Source: Marimonas lutisalis (GTDB taxonomy: Bacteria > Pseudomonadota > Alphaproteobacteria > Rhodobacterales > Rhodobacteraceae). From it: 64,000 nucleotides of DNA. Made by a program: the position numbers and the translations under genes. Location: NCBI RefSeq assembly GCF_005434965.1, contig NZ_SKCI01000001.1, positions 381,370-445,369 of the forward strand. The letters are read 5' to 3'. The notes under the pieces were generated by a model. It saw nothing but the letters and a program-made list of their open reading frames with translations, was not told the origin of the DNA and searched no databases. This document shows, in pieces, positions 19,039 through 28,285 of this stretch; positions within the stretch are counted from its first letter, which is position 1; every line of letters begins with the position of its first letter.

Positions 19039-19647
19039 ATGCCGCTTGCCAGGATTGGCCAGACGCTTCTCTACTTTGCCCATATCCCGAAAACCGGCGG
19101 CACCAGCATCGAGGCCTATCTGCGCGAAAAGGGCGAGGTGGCGATGCATCACACCCGGCCCGGCGACTGGTCGGCCTGCTCGCCCCAGCATATCCACGCG
19201 GCGGTTCATACCACGCTGTTTCGCCCGGGCTTCTGCGATCATGCCTTCGCCGTGCTGCGCGATCCGCTGGCACGGCTGCAAAGCGAATACCGCTATCGCG
19301 CCGCGCAGGTGAAAAAGCGCAAGGGGCTCGACATTCAGCCTTTCGACGACTGGATCACCAAGACCTTTCGCCGCTACGGCAAGAACCCCTATGTCTTCGA
19401 CAACCACATCCGCCCGCAGGTCGAGTTCCTGAGCGAGGGGATGGAGCTTTTCGCGCTTGAGGACGGGCTGGACCGCGTTTTCGACTGGATCGACCACGTC
19501 ACCGGAGACAGCCGCGCGGTGCCGCGCCGGTGGGAAAAGAAACTTGCCCCGATCCCGATCACGATGAGCGAGGAGACCCGCGCGCGGATCGAGGAGTTCT
19601 ATGCTGCTGATTACACCTTCCTGGCCGGGCAGGGGGGCAGGGCATGA
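19039..19647 (+). CDS. Sulfotransferase family protein
   Basis: A 202-residue protein of the PAPS-dependent sulfotransferase fold. The 5'-phosphosulfate loop is AHIPKTGGTSIE (about residues 14-25), and FAVLRDPLARLQSEYRYR fits the 3'-phosphate-binding motif with its Arg and Ser. Such bacterial proteins sulfate polysaccharides or other acceptors; the acceptor is unknown here. The stop overlaps the ATG of a glycosyltransferase gene (ATGA), so the pair probably modifies the same surface glycan. It is transcribed away from sucC, sharing the region with the paired palindromes. Confidence 0.85.
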   Translation: MPLARIGQTLLYFAHIPKTGGTSIEAYLREKGEVAMHHTRPGDWSACSPQHIHAAVHTTLFRPGFCDHAFAVLRDPLARLQSEYRYRAAQVKKRKGLDIQPFDDWITKTFRRYGKNPYVFDNHIRPQVEFLSEGMELFALEDGLDRVFDWIDHVTGDSRAVPRRWEKKLAPIPITMSEETRARIEEFYAADYTFLAGQGGRA

Positions 19648-20678
19648 GCACACCCAGCTGGGGCATCGTGATGACCGCGCGCGAACCGGGCGACCTGGTG
19701 CTGGCCAACGTGGCCTATCACCTCGGCCTCGGCGCGTCCGAGGCGCATGTCTATCTCGATGATCCGGTCGATCCGGCGGCGGCGCGGCTGCGCGGCTTGT
19801 CCGGGGTCACGCTGACGCTGTGCGATGCCGCGCATTGGGCCAGCCTCGCGCGCGGCCGGCCCGAGGGGCAGAACCGCCGGCAGGGGCTGAACGCGACGCA
19901 GGCTTATCGCCGGGCCGGGGTCGATTGGCTCATCCATCTCGATGCCGATGAATTCCTGCGCCCGCGCGGCGATTTCCTGGCCGAACTGGCGGCCTTTCCG
20001 CGCGGGTTCGGCTATCTTTCGGTGCCCCCGGCCGAGCGGGTGCAAGACCCCGGCGCGATGCAGGCAACTATCTTCGACGGCGGCTTTCGCCGCCCGGCCC
20101 GGGTGCCGCCGCGCCTTCACCGCGCGCTCTATGGCCCGGCGGCGGCCTATCTGGAGGGCGGGATGAGCAGCCACACCACCGGCAAGGCCTTCACCCCTAC
20201 CGGTTATGATTACAACATTCGCATCCACCGCCCGCGCGCGGCAGGCCAGGACAAGCTGCCTGCGCATTCGGCGCTGCGCGCGCATACGGTCGAGCTGTTG
20301 CATTTCGACGGGCTGACGCCGCTGCACTGGCTGGTGAAGCTCCTGCGCTATGGCGAACAGGACGAGGCTACGCTGGCGCAGATGAACGCGGCCCACCGCC
20401 TGCGCCAGATCGCCGAGTGCCTGGAAACGACCGACCCTGCGGCGGCGCGCGCCCTGCATGACCGGGTGCAGGGGTTCGACGGCGAAACGCTGGCCCGGCT
20501 GCGCGCGCTAGGGCTTTATGACGATACGCCCTTCGATCCGGCCCCGGTGATCGCGCGCGTCCTGCCCGATGTGCCGCCCGACCTGACGGCACAGGGCTTT
20601 GACGCGGCACTTCGGCGCGCTTACGCGGGCAATCGGGCTGGCCCGATTGCCACGCTTCTGGCCAGTTGGCCTAGTTGA
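19644..20678 (+). CDS. Glycosyltransferase family 2-like protein
   Basis: A 344-residue protein of the GT-A type related to GT2/GT92-like (DUF23-type) transferases. IVMTAREPGDLVLANVAYHLGLGA is the nucleotide-sugar Rossmann-like start, and LIHLDADEFL carries the DxD-type metal motif (DAD). The C-terminal third is helical, around LLHFDGLTPLHWLVKLLRYG. It overlaps the sulfotransferase stop by 4 bases and its 3' end overlaps the convergent exported-protein gene by 8 bases. Donor and acceptor unknown. Confidence 0.82.
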   Translation: MSTPSWGIVMTAREPGDLVLANVAYHLGLGASEAHVYLDDPVDPAAARLRGLSGVTLTLCDAAHWASLARGRPEGQNRRQGLNATQAYRRAGVDWLIHLDADEFLRPRGDFLAELAAFPRGFGYLSVPPAERVQDPGAMQATIFDGGFRRPARVPPRLHRALYGPAAAYLEGGMSSHTTGKAFTPTGYDYNIRIHRPRAAGQDKLPAHSALRAHTVELLHFDGLTPLHWLVKLLRYGEQDEATLAQMNAAHRLRQIAECLETTDPAAARALHDRVQGFDGETLARLRALGLYDDTPFDPAPVIARVLPDVPPDLTAQGFDAALRRAYAGNRAGPIATLLASWPS

Positions 20679-22494
20679 AGAAAAGCGCGAACGTCCCCGC
20701 GCGCCCATGCGTAAACCGCGAAAACTGGCTCCAGCTTTGTGCCGTGATCTGCGAACCGCGCGCGGCATAGGGATAGGCGCCGATGCCGTGGATCCACTCG
20801 ATCAGATCAATGGGGCCGGGATCGGCGAAATAGGCGGCCAGCGAAATCCCCGTGCCATCGGGCATCAGCGGATGCGGCAGGAGCAGCCGGCCTTCCAGCA
20901 CCGCCTCGGCATCCGACAGGATTTTCTGCCAGGCCTCGGCCATGCGCGCGGGCACCTCGATCCCCAGGGCCGATTGCTGGTCGGGGTTCGGGATCCATTC
21001 GCGGTCATTGTCGGTTTCGCGGGCCAGTTCGCGCCAGAAGATGCGGTTATGCGCGATCATGTTCAGCCAGTTCGACTGCGCCGCCTGAAGCCGCGCGCGG
21101 TCGGGTTTCTGCGCCAGCGACTCGAGCACGAGATAGGCGATGTCGATCGCCGGGCGCACCTGGTCGCGCACCATGCTGCGCCGGTCGAAGCCACGCCGCG
21201 CGTCCAGTTGCGCGCGGGTCATGTCGCGGCGCATGTCTCGGCTTTTCTTCATATTTTCGCCAATCGCATCCATGTTCTGCGACAGCGCTGCGGTCAGCTT
21301 CTCCAGTTCGGCATCCAGCGCTTTGCGCTGTGCGTCGGTCGTGGCAGCCTGGCGCTGGTCAGCAGTCTCCTGTTTGCGGGCACTCAGGCTATCGCGCTCG
21401 GCTTGAAGGCTGCGGCGCTCGTCCAGCAGCTGTTTGGACATCCGGCGCAGGTCATCCAGGCTCGGGCCAGTCGTTTCCTCTTCGGTCTGGGCCAGCTTCG
21501 ATTCGGCGGCACGCAACTCATTGCGGGCCAGGCGTGACTGGCGGCCAAGGTCGCTGCGCTCGTCGGTCAGCGGGCGCATCGCCTCGCGGATATCCTTGAT
21601 CTGCGCGTTCAGCGCGTCACGTTTCTCGCGCGGCTTGTTCTCGGGTTTGCGCATCTCGTCGCGCAGGGCCCGGATCCGGTCATCGAAGGGCTTTTGCATC
21701 TCGCGCAGCTCCTGCGAGCGGGCTTTGATGCGCTCTTGCTCAGCCTTCAACGTTTCGATCTCGGCTTTCACCGCGTCCTGGTCCCAGTAATTGGGGATGC
21801 GTGGCGCGTCCTTCACCGCGGCCAGCTGCGCATCGAGATTGGCAATCACCGGGGTGGGATCAAAGGCCAGGATGGCATTGCCCACGCCGGCCAGAAGATG
21901 GGTATAGGCCGCCAGCCAGGATTGGTCGGCCACGTCGAAGCGGATCGTCAGCGGCTGCTCCAGCGCCCCGCTCTTTTCCATCTCGCGCCGAACCCGCCGG
22001 TCCAGGATCACCGGGGCCAGCAGTTTCATCGCGGACTCGGCTTCGCTGCGGGTGCCGTCACCGTCCATGTCAAACCAGATGTCCTGCAGCGTCAGCTCGA
22101 AGGGCTGCACGCCGTCGCGCTCGGCCCGGGCCAGCACTTTCTGCGCTTCGGCCATGTCCTCGACGAAGGTTGCGATCATGCTGGCGACCAGATCGGGCGT
22201 TTTCTCGCGCGGGTTGGGGTTGCGCATCGGCCCCATGTTCAGCCGCAGCAGCGGCAGGTTTACCATCCGGTCACCCAGCCCGTAGTCGTATCGCGTCTGC
22301 AGCGATTTCTCGACCGCGCGCAGCACCATCATCGCGCCCAGTTCGAAACCGTTCGCGGCCGGGTCCGCCGACAGTGTTTCGATCCGCTGGGTCAGGCCTG
22401 CCGAGGCAAGTTCGCCTTGCTGGGCTCCGGCCGGGCCGGCAAGCGTTGCGGCCAGGGCCAGGGTGGCAAGGGTGCGGGAAAGGGGCTTTTTCAT
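20671..22494 (-). CDS. Exported coiled-coil protein with an EF-hand-like loop
   Basis: A 607-residue protein with a Sec signal peptide (residues 1-24, cut near AGPAGAQQ). Residues 142-153 (DMDGDGTRSEAE) match an EF-hand calcium loop at positions 1, 3, 5, 6 and 12, but position 8 is Arg where a hydrophobic residue is usual. Residues about 255-445 are long charged coiled coil (KAEQERIKARSQELREMQK and similar). The C-terminal third is globular and Trp-rich and ends in Phe-Asn (FALFFN). I chose ATG 22494; ATG 22503 is also possible but sits too close to the AAGG site. No function recognised; it follows mdh after a terminator. Confidence 0.8.
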   Translation of the reverse strand: MKKPLSRTLATLALAATLAGPAGAQQGELASAGLTQRIETLSADPAANGFELGAMMVLRAVEKSLQTRYDYGLGDRMVNLPLLRLNMGPMRNPNPREKTPDLVASMIATFVEDMAEAQKVLARAERDGVQPFELTLQDIWFDMDGDGTRSEAESAMKLLAPVILDRRVRREMEKSGALEQPLTIRFDVADQSWLAAYTHLLAGVGNAILAFDPTPVIANLDAQLAAVKDAPRIPNYWDQDAVKAEIETLKAEQERIKARSQELREMQKPFDDRIRALRDEMRKPENKPREKRDALNAQIKDIREAMRPLTDERSDLGRQSRLARNELRAAESKLAQTEEETTGPSLDDLRRMSKQLLDERRSLQAERDSLSARKQETADQRQAATTDAQRKALDAELEKLTAALSQNMDAIGENMKKSRDMRRDMTRAQLDARRGFDRRSMVRDQVRPAIDIAYLVLESLAQKPDRARLQAAQSNWLNMIAHNRIFWRELARETDNDREWIPNPDQQSALGIEVPARMAEAWQKILSDAEAVLEGRLLLPHPLMPDGTGISLAAYFADPGPIDLIEWIHGIGAYPYAARGSQITAQSWSQFSRFTHGRAGTFALFFN

Positions 22495-22594
22495 CGAAAT
22501 CATGACCTTTTTTGCAATGGTACGGCGCGTTTCACGCTCCAGGTTCTCACGCGCAACCATACGCTGCAATATGGCATGGGTTTGGCGGACAGGC

Positions 22595-22627
22595 GAAAAA
22601 AGAAAGGGCGCCCCGCAAGGCGCCCTT
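22595..22627 (-). terminator. Rho-independent terminator of mdh
   Basis: On the minus strand, AAGGGCGCC - 6-base loop - GGCGCCCTT (arms 22619-22627 and 22604-22612) followed by TCTTTTTT. It begins 24 bases after the mdh stop. Classical stem plus T-run. Confidence 0.9.
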
Positions 22628-22651
22628 CAGATCATCATGTTCCGGCGTGTA

Positions 22652-23653
<1,002 letters not shown>

Positions 23654-23776
23654 CTACGCCCAACACGGCGCCGGTGCAAGGGTGCTGCAGTGCAGCGCAT
23701 CCGAACAGGAAGCTATCGCGCCCTGGTGTTTACCGTTAAACCGGTTGCGAAACCGTAACTTAGAAAGGCTCGCCGC

Positions 23777-24532
23777 GTGTCGCCCCTCGATTTCAGCTTT
23801 TTCGCCATCGCCGGGCCGGCGGTGATGTTCGCAGGTATCTCCAAGGGCGGCTTCGGCTCGGGCGCGGCCTTTGCCTCGGCCGCGATTCTGGCGCTGGTGA
23901 TGGAGCCGGGCGCAGCGATCGGGATCATGCTGCCGATGCTGATGCTGATCGACCTGGCCACGCTGCGCCCCTACTGGAAACGCTGGAGCGCCCATGATGC
24001 CAAGGTTTTGATCGCCGGGTCCGTGCCCGGCGTGGTGCTGGGCGCGGCCTTCTACACGGTGGCAGATGCCGATACGCTGCGGCTCCTGATCGGGGCGATC
24101 GCGGTGCTGTTCGTGGTCTGGCAGATCGCGGGCCGCGCCGGGCTGATCCCGGTGGCGCGGCGGCCATTTCCGCTCTGGGGCGGGTTGCTCGCCGGGGTCG
24201 GGGCCGGGTTCACCAGTTTCGTCGCCCACGCCGGTGGGCCGGCGGCGGCCGTCTACCTGCTGTCGAAGCGCCCCGGCAAGACCGAGTACCAGGCCACCAC
24301 CGTGATCGTCTTCTGGGTCAACAACCTGTTGAAGGCGATTCCTTATGGCATCCTGGGCATCTTCACCGCCGAAACGCTCTGGGCCGATCTGTGGCTCGCG
24401 CCCTTTGCGCTGTTCGGCACCTGGCTGGGGGTGCGGGCGCATTTTGCCATTCCCGAACGTGCGTTCTTTGCGCTGACTTACGTGCTGCTGACGGTGACCG
24501 GCAGCAAACTGATCTGGGACGGGCTGACATGA
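23777..24532 (+). CDS. TauE/SafE (TSUP) family permease
   Basis: A 251-residue polytopic membrane protein with about eight hydrophobic segments in two repeats. Each repeat holds the TSUP signature: FAGISKGGFGSGAAF near the start and LLAGVGAGFTSFVAHAGGPAAAVYLL in the second half. TSUP members export or import sulfite, sulfoacetate or other organosulfur anions; substrate unknown here. The start is GTG at 23777. Divergent from mdh. Confidence 0.9.
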   Translation: MSPLDFSFFAIAGPAVMFAGISKGGFGSGAAFASAAILALVMEPGAAIGIMLPMLMLIDLATLRPYWKRWSAHDAKVLIAGSVPGVVLGAAFYTVADADTLRLLIGAIAVLFVVWQIAGRAGLIPVARRPFPLWGGLLAGVGAGFTSFVAHAGGPAAAVYLLSKRPGKTEYQATTVIVFWVNNLLKAIPYGILGIFTAETLWADLWLAPFALFGTWLGVRAHFAIPERAFFALTYVLLTVTGSKLIWDGLT

Positions 24533-24617
24533 CCCATCTCAACCGGCCTCTCGCCGCCGCTCTCCTGGGCTTGCCGCGCTGCGCGCGCCGAGGCGCCCTG
24601 CACTTTCCCGGATCCGT

Positions 24618-24665
24618 CTTCATCTGACCCCAAATACCTCGGGGGTGTGGGGGCAGCGCCCCCAC
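24618..24665 (-). repeat. REP-like intergenic repeat, copy 2
   Basis: Read on the minus strand: GTGGGGGCGCTGCCCCCAC palindrome, then CCCCGAGGTATTTGGGGTCAGATGAAG-type tail, matching copy 1 at 11464-11514 over nearly its full length in opposite orientation. It lies in the 177-base gap between the TSUP gene and the convergent exported-protein gene. Confidence 0.75.
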
Positions 24666-24709
24666 GACGGCCTCAAGAAGGCCAGGGCGACGCGACACGG
24701 CCTGCCCGC

Positions 24710-25021
24710 TCAGATGTCTTCGCCCCCGGCAGGCAGGGCTTCGGCCAGGGTTTCGAAGGCCTGTCCGCTTGCGACAAGACAGGTGATGCCGTTCGCCGTC
24801 GTCACTGTGATCGTCCAGGTACCGTTGTCGGGGCTGGCGAACACCTCGATCACCGCGTTGTTCGCGCCCAGCCCGATCGCCTGGCGGCTTTCGCCATAGC
24901 CGTCGGCCAGCCGTTGCACCACCCGGTCGCGCGGGGCGCAATTGGGCGCCTGGGCCGTCGCGGCCACCGGGATCATCATCGCGGCCGTGCAGAGGGCCGC
25001 CGTCATGCTCGAAGGTTTCAT
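24710..25021 (-). CDS. Small exported protein of unknown function
   Basis: A 103-residue protein with a signal peptide (about residues 1-23, AAMMIPVAATAQA) and a mature domain of about 80 residues with two cysteines (NCAPRDRVVQRLADGYGESRQAIGLG and GITCLVASGQ), which could form a periplasmic disulfide. It resembles small conserved periplasmic proteins of Rhodobacterales, but I cannot name a family with a known role. Convergent with the TSUP gene; its start region faces the promoter region of the mcl2-type gene. Confidence 0.75.
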   Translation of the reverse strand: MKPSSMTAALCTAAMMIPVAATAQAPNCAPRDRVVQRLADGYGESRQAIGLGANNAVIEVFASPDNGTWTITVTTANGITCLVASGQAFETLAEALPAGGEDI

Positions 25022-25159
25022 TGTTTTACCCTTGTCTAGGCGGCGATGCCGCCGGGTCTGCCGGGTTTTCCGGCTGCGGCATCGACCTGTCCCTGAACCT
25101 GCGCCGCGCCCCTGAAAGAGTGGTTAATTCACCGGTCGATCGCTCAAATTTCACGCGGA

Positions 25160-25177
25160 TTCTGCATTGCGGCGAAA
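25160..25177 (+). promoter_or_regulatory. TTCTGC-N6-GCGAAA motif upstream of the mcl2-type gene
   Basis: TTCTGCATTGCGGCGAAA, 63 bases upstream of the ATG at 25241. The 12-base core CTGCATTGCGGC recurs exactly upstream of ecm (43522-43533) and with one change upstream of ccr (45048-45059). A candidate shared operator of ethylmalonyl-CoA pathway genes. Confidence 0.6.
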
Positions 25178-25240
25178 ATTCCCTTGAACAATTCGGGCGA
25201 AAAATGCTCTATCCGCGCAACAATATTACCGGAGAGACTC

Positions 25241-26083
25241 ATGACCGTTCGCCCCTACCGTTCCGTCCTCTACATCCCCGGCTCGAAAGAGCGCGCACTG
25301 GACAAGGCGCGCGGCCTGCCTGTCGATGCGATCATCTTCGATCTCGAGGATGCCGTGACCCCCGACGCCAAGGTCGAGGCCCGCGCCACGCTGGCCGCCG
25401 CTCTGGCGGAAGGCGGCTATGGCGACCGCGCGAAGATCGTGCGCATCAACGCGCTCGATACCGAATGGGGCCGCGATGATGCGCTGGCGGTAAAGAACAT
25501 GCAGGCCGATGCGGTGCTGCTGCCCAAGGTCGACAATGCACTCGACGTGCAGGCGCTCGCCGACCTGGTGGGCGATATGCCCATCTGGGCAATGATGGAG
25601 AGCTGTCACGGCATCTGGAACGCGATGGAAGTGGCCGCGCACCCGCAGATCGCGGGCTTTGTCGCCGGCACCAACGATCTCGCCAAGGAACTGAACTGCC
25701 GTTCGCGGCCCGACCGCCTGCCGATGATGACGGCGCTGCAGATGATGCTGCTGGCCGCCCGCGCACATGGCGTGATCGCCGTGGATGGTGTCTACAACCA
25801 GTTCAAGGACGAAGAGGGCCTGCGCGCCGAATGCGAACAGGGCCGCGACCTGGGTTTCGACGGCAAGACACTGATTCACCCCGCGCAGGTGGATGTGACG
25901 AACGACTTGTTTTCGCCCTCCGAGGCCGAGATCGACCTGGCCCGCCGACAGATCGAAGCCTTCGAGGAGGTCGAGCGCTCGGGCCAGGGCGTGGCCGTTG
26001 TCGATGGCAAGATCGTCGAGAACCTGCACGTGGAAACCGCGCGCAAGATCCTCGCCATGGCCAGCGCCATCGCCTCGCTGTAG
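25241..26083 (+). CDS. mcl2: HpcH/HpaI aldolase - citrate lyase beta family; probable (3S)-malyl-CoA thioesterase (Mcl2 type)
   Basis: A 280-residue CitE-like TIM-barrel protein. Marks are RSVLYIPGSKERALDKA (CoA-contacting N-terminus), IIFDLEDAVTPDAK with the metal-binding acidic residues, VRINALDTEWG, MMESCHGIWN with the conserved Glu, and the end KTLIHPAQVD. In Rhodobacter two paralogs serve the ethylmalonyl-CoA pathway: Mcl1 (longer, begins differently) cleaves malyl-CoA and methylmalyl-CoA, and Mcl2 hydrolyses malyl-CoA. Length, N-terminus and the nearby mch favour the Mcl2 type; a lyase role cannot be excluded. ATG at 25241 has GGAGAG upstream; the in-frame ATG at 25184 lacks family support. 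Confidence 0.8.
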   Translation: MTVRPYRSVLYIPGSKERALDKARGLPVDAIIFDLEDAVTPDAKVEARATLAAALAEGGYGDRAKIVRINALDTEWGRDDALAVKNMQADAVLLPKVDNALDVQALADLVGDMPIWAMMESCHGIWNAMEVAAHPQIAGFVAGTNDLAKELNCRSRPDRLPMMTALQMMLLAARAHGVIAVDGVYNQFKDEEGLRAECEQGRDLGFDGKTLIHPAQVDVTNDLFSPSEAEIDLARRQIEAFEEVERSGQGVAVVDGKIVENLHVETARKILAMASAIASL

Positions 26084-26101
26084 GGTGGGGCCCACCCCAC
26101 C
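26084..26101 (+). other. Intergenic hairpin after the mcl2-type gene
   Basis: GGTGGGG (26084-26090), 4-base loop, CCCCACC (26095-26101), immediately after the stop codon. No T run, so it probably stabilises an mRNA end or modulates read-through into the nnrU-like gene. Confidence 0.5.
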
Positions 26102-26125
26102 AAGCATTGCGAAGGAAACGATCCC

Positions 26126-26671
26126 ATGACGCTTCTCATCCTCGGTGTTCTTCTCTGGTCCGCGGCGCATCTTTTCAAACGCCTCGCGCCCCAGGCGCGC
26201 GGCGCCATGGGCGAGCGGGCCAAGGGCCCGATCGCGCTGTTGCTGCTGGTCAGCATCGTGCTGATGATCATCGGCTACCGCGCGGCCGACGGGGCGGTGT
26301 TCTGGGGTCGCAGCCCGATGATGACCGGCATCAACAACCTCCTGATGCTGCTCTCGGTCTACCTGTTCGCCGCTTCGGGCATGCGGCTGCGCATCACCCG
26401 CGTCATCCGCCATCCACAGCTCATCGGCTTCAAGACATGGGCGGTGGCGCACCTGCTGGTCAACGGCGATACGCCGTCTTTCGTGCTCTTTGGCGGGCTG
26501 CTGGCCTGGGCGGTGCTTTCGGTCATCCTGATCAACCGGGCCGAACCGCGCCCGGCCGCCCCCGACCCCGCCCCGATGGGCAAGGAAATCGGCGGCATTG
26601 TCGGCACCATCGCCGTCTACGGGGCCATTGTCCTCATTCACAACTGGCTGGGCTATTACCCGTTCGGCTGA
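26126..26671 (+). CDS. NnrU family membrane protein
   Basis: A 181-residue membrane protein with about five hydrophobic segments. It shows the NnrU pattern of an N-terminal AAHLFKRLAP, the central FAASGMRLRITRVIRHPQLIGFKTWAVAHLLVNGD with conserved His and Asn, and the C-terminal LGYYPFG. NnrU was first described next to nitric-oxide-related genes, and eukaryotic/bacterial relatives include 15-cis-zeta-carotene isomerase Z-ISO, a haem protein. It sits between the mcl2-type gene and mch on the same strand with short gaps (42 and 25 bases), so it appears co-transcribed with ethylmalonyl-CoA genes. Role here unknown. Confidence 0.88.
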   Translation: MTLLILGVLLWSAAHLFKRLAPQARGAMGERAKGPIALLLLVSIVLMIIGYRAADGAVFWGRSPMMTGINNLLMLLSVYLFAASGMRLRITRVIRHPQLIGFKTWAVAHLLVNGDTPSFVLFGGLLAWAVLSVILINRAEPRPAAPDPAPMGKEIGGIVGTIAVYGAIVLIHNWLGYYPFG

Positions 26672-26696
26672 TCCCAAGAACAACTGGAGACACGAC

Positions 26697-27728
26697 ATGG
26701 CCAAGACCAATCCGGGCCGGTTTTTCGAAGACTACCGCCTTGGCGACGTGATCGAACACGCGGTGCCCCGCACCGTGTCGGGCGGTGAACGCGCGCTTTA
26801 CCACGCGCTCTACCCGGCGCGCCACGCGCTCTATTCCTCGGACGAATTCGCCCGGGCGTCCGGCCTGCCGGCCAGCCCGCTCGACGATCTCGCCGCCTTT
26901 CACGTGGTGTTCGGCAAGACGGTGCCGGACATCTCGCTCAACGCGGTGGCCAATCTCGGCTATGCCGAGGGCCGCTGGCTGAAACCGGTCTATGCCGGCG
27001 ACACCCTGCGCTCGACCAGCGAAGTGATCGGCCTCAAACAGAATTCCAACGGAAAATCCGGCGTCGTCTATGTCCGCACAAAGGGCCTGAACCAGCGGGG
27101 CGAGGTGGTGATGGACTATGTCCGCTGGGTCATGGTCCGCAAGAACGATCTCGATGCGCCTGCGCCCGAAACGGTGATCCCCGAGTTGAAGCAAACCCTC
27201 GCAGCCAGCGATCTGGCGATCCCCGAAGGGCTCGATTTTTCGAAATACGATTTCACCCTGGCCGGCGAGACGCACCGCTGGGGCGACTACGACATCGGTG
27301 AAATCATCGACCATGTCGATGGCGTGACCGTTGAAGAGGCCGAGCACATGATCGCCACGCGGCTCTGGCAGAACACCGCCAAGGTGCATTTCGATGCCAC
27401 CTTCCGCCCCGATGGCCAGCGCCTGATCTATGGCGGCCACGTCATCTCGATGGCCCGCGCACTTTCGTTCAACGGGCTGGCCAACGCGCAGATGATCGTG
27501 GGCCTCAACGGCGGCGCGCATGCCAACCCGTGCTTCTCGGGGCTCACCGTCAAGGCGTGGTCCGAAGTGCTCGACAAGGCTGAGACATCGGCGCCCGGTG
27601 TTGGTGCCATCCGTCTTCGCCTCGTGGCCACTTCCGATGGCTCGGTCGGCGCGCTCAAGGGCGACGACGGCAAATACCTGCCCGGCGTTTTGCTCGATCT
27701 CGATTACTGGGCATTGATGCCGACGTGA
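26697..27728 (+). CDS. mch: Mesaconyl-C1-CoA hydratase (beta-methylmalyl-CoA dehydratase)
   Basis: Ethylmalonyl-CoA pathway enzyme that hydrates mesaconyl-C1-CoA to beta-methylmalyl-CoA. It is 343 residues, the length I recall for Rhodobacter Mch, with two MaoC/hot-dog repeats. The first repeat carries FFEDYRLGDVIEHAVPRTVSGGE and NAVANLGYAEGRWLKPVYAGDTL; the second carries YDIGEIIDHVDGVTVEEAEHM, HFDATF and GGHVISMARALSFNGLANAQ. I chose ATG 26697 (MAKTNPGRFFEDY), preceded by GGAGACACGAC, over an in-frame start 99 bases upstream inside the nnrU-like gene. Confidence 0.95.
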   Translation: MAKTNPGRFFEDYRLGDVIEHAVPRTVSGGERALYHALYPARHALYSSDEFARASGLPASPLDDLAAFHVVFGKTVPDISLNAVANLGYAEGRWLKPVYAGDTLRSTSEVIGLKQNSNGKSGVVYVRTKGLNQRGEVVMDYVRWVMVRKNDLDAPAPETVIPELKQTLAASDLAIPEGLDFSKYDFTLAGETHRWGDYDIGEIIDHVDGVTVEEAEHMIATRLWQNTAKVHFDATFRPDGQRLIYGGHVISMARALSFNGLANAQMIVGLNGGAHANPCFSGLTVKAWSEVLDKAETSAPGVGAIRLRLVATSDGSVGALKGDDGKYLPGVLLDLDYWALMPT

Positions 27729-27783
27729 CTGCGTTAGGTTTCCCCAGCGTTTCATGCTAGCGTCCCCACAGGGGGATTATGAG

Positions 27784-28191
27784 GTGATCATTTCAAGCAT
27801 TCTGATGGGGATCGCGGCGCTCGGGGCGGCGCTTATGGGCGCAAAATATGGTTTCGGGCCGGTGCCTGCCGATTATCACGCCCAGATCGTCGAAAAGGAC
27901 GGGGCGCCCCCGGGGACGCATTTGCTGCTCGTTTTGACCGCCCTTTACCGGACACTTGCAGGAGCGCTGTTTGCGGTTGCGATTCTCGTCGCCGCGCTTG
28001 CCCTTGGCCCGATCCGCGCAGGGGAGGTTTGGGCGGTGCTCCTGGCCGCAGTTGCGGGGCTTTGCGTCGCTGTTCCTGCCGCGCTCGTGCCGCTGCGGGT
28101 CGAGCGGGCAACCGGCGTCGGCACACCGTGGAAAATCGGGGTATTGTCCGGCGTTTTGATCTTGGCGGGTCTTATCGCCGCGTTTTTGTGA
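27784..28191 (+). CDS. Small integral membrane protein of unknown function
   Basis: A 135-residue protein from GTG 27784 with three or four hydrophobic segments (IISSILMGIAALGAALMG; LVLTALYRTLAGALFAVAILVAALAL; WAVLLAAVAGLCVAVPAAL; IGVLSGVLILAGLIAAFL). GTG 27784 follows AGGGGG with 8-base spacing; an ATG at 27754 in the same frame has only a weak site. No recognised family. Its stop lies in the region where the first TGTGATCAC-type site begins, so the end of the gene overlaps the sdh control region. Confidence 0.65.
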   Translation: MIISSILMGIAALGAALMGAKYGFGPVPADYHAQIVEKDGAPPGTHLLLVLTALYRTLAGALFAVAILVAALALGPIRAGEVWAVLLAAVAGLCVAVPAALVPLRVERATGVGTPWKIGVLSGVLILAGLIAAFL

Positions 28192-28196
28192 TCACG
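28187..28196. promoter_or_regulatory. TGTGATCACG site, distal sdh copy
   Basis: TGTGATCACG, one base off the perfect palindrome, overlapping the stop codon of the upstream membrane-protein gene and 99 bp upstream of the paired sites. It could allow looping or only be a relic. Confidence 0.5.
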
Positions 28197-28285
28197 TTTC
28201 GTGATTGCCGGACCTGTGTTCTGCCGGTGCCGCAGGGTTCGTGGCGACGGCTCTTTCGCGACTGTTCGCCGTTTGAGTGGATTTG

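Noticed and set aside
24529-24627. Small ORF of 32 codons at the end of the TSUP gene
   Set aside because: It runs into the REP-like repeat; composition (LPRCARRGALHFPGS) and position fit repeat-associated DNA, not a gene.
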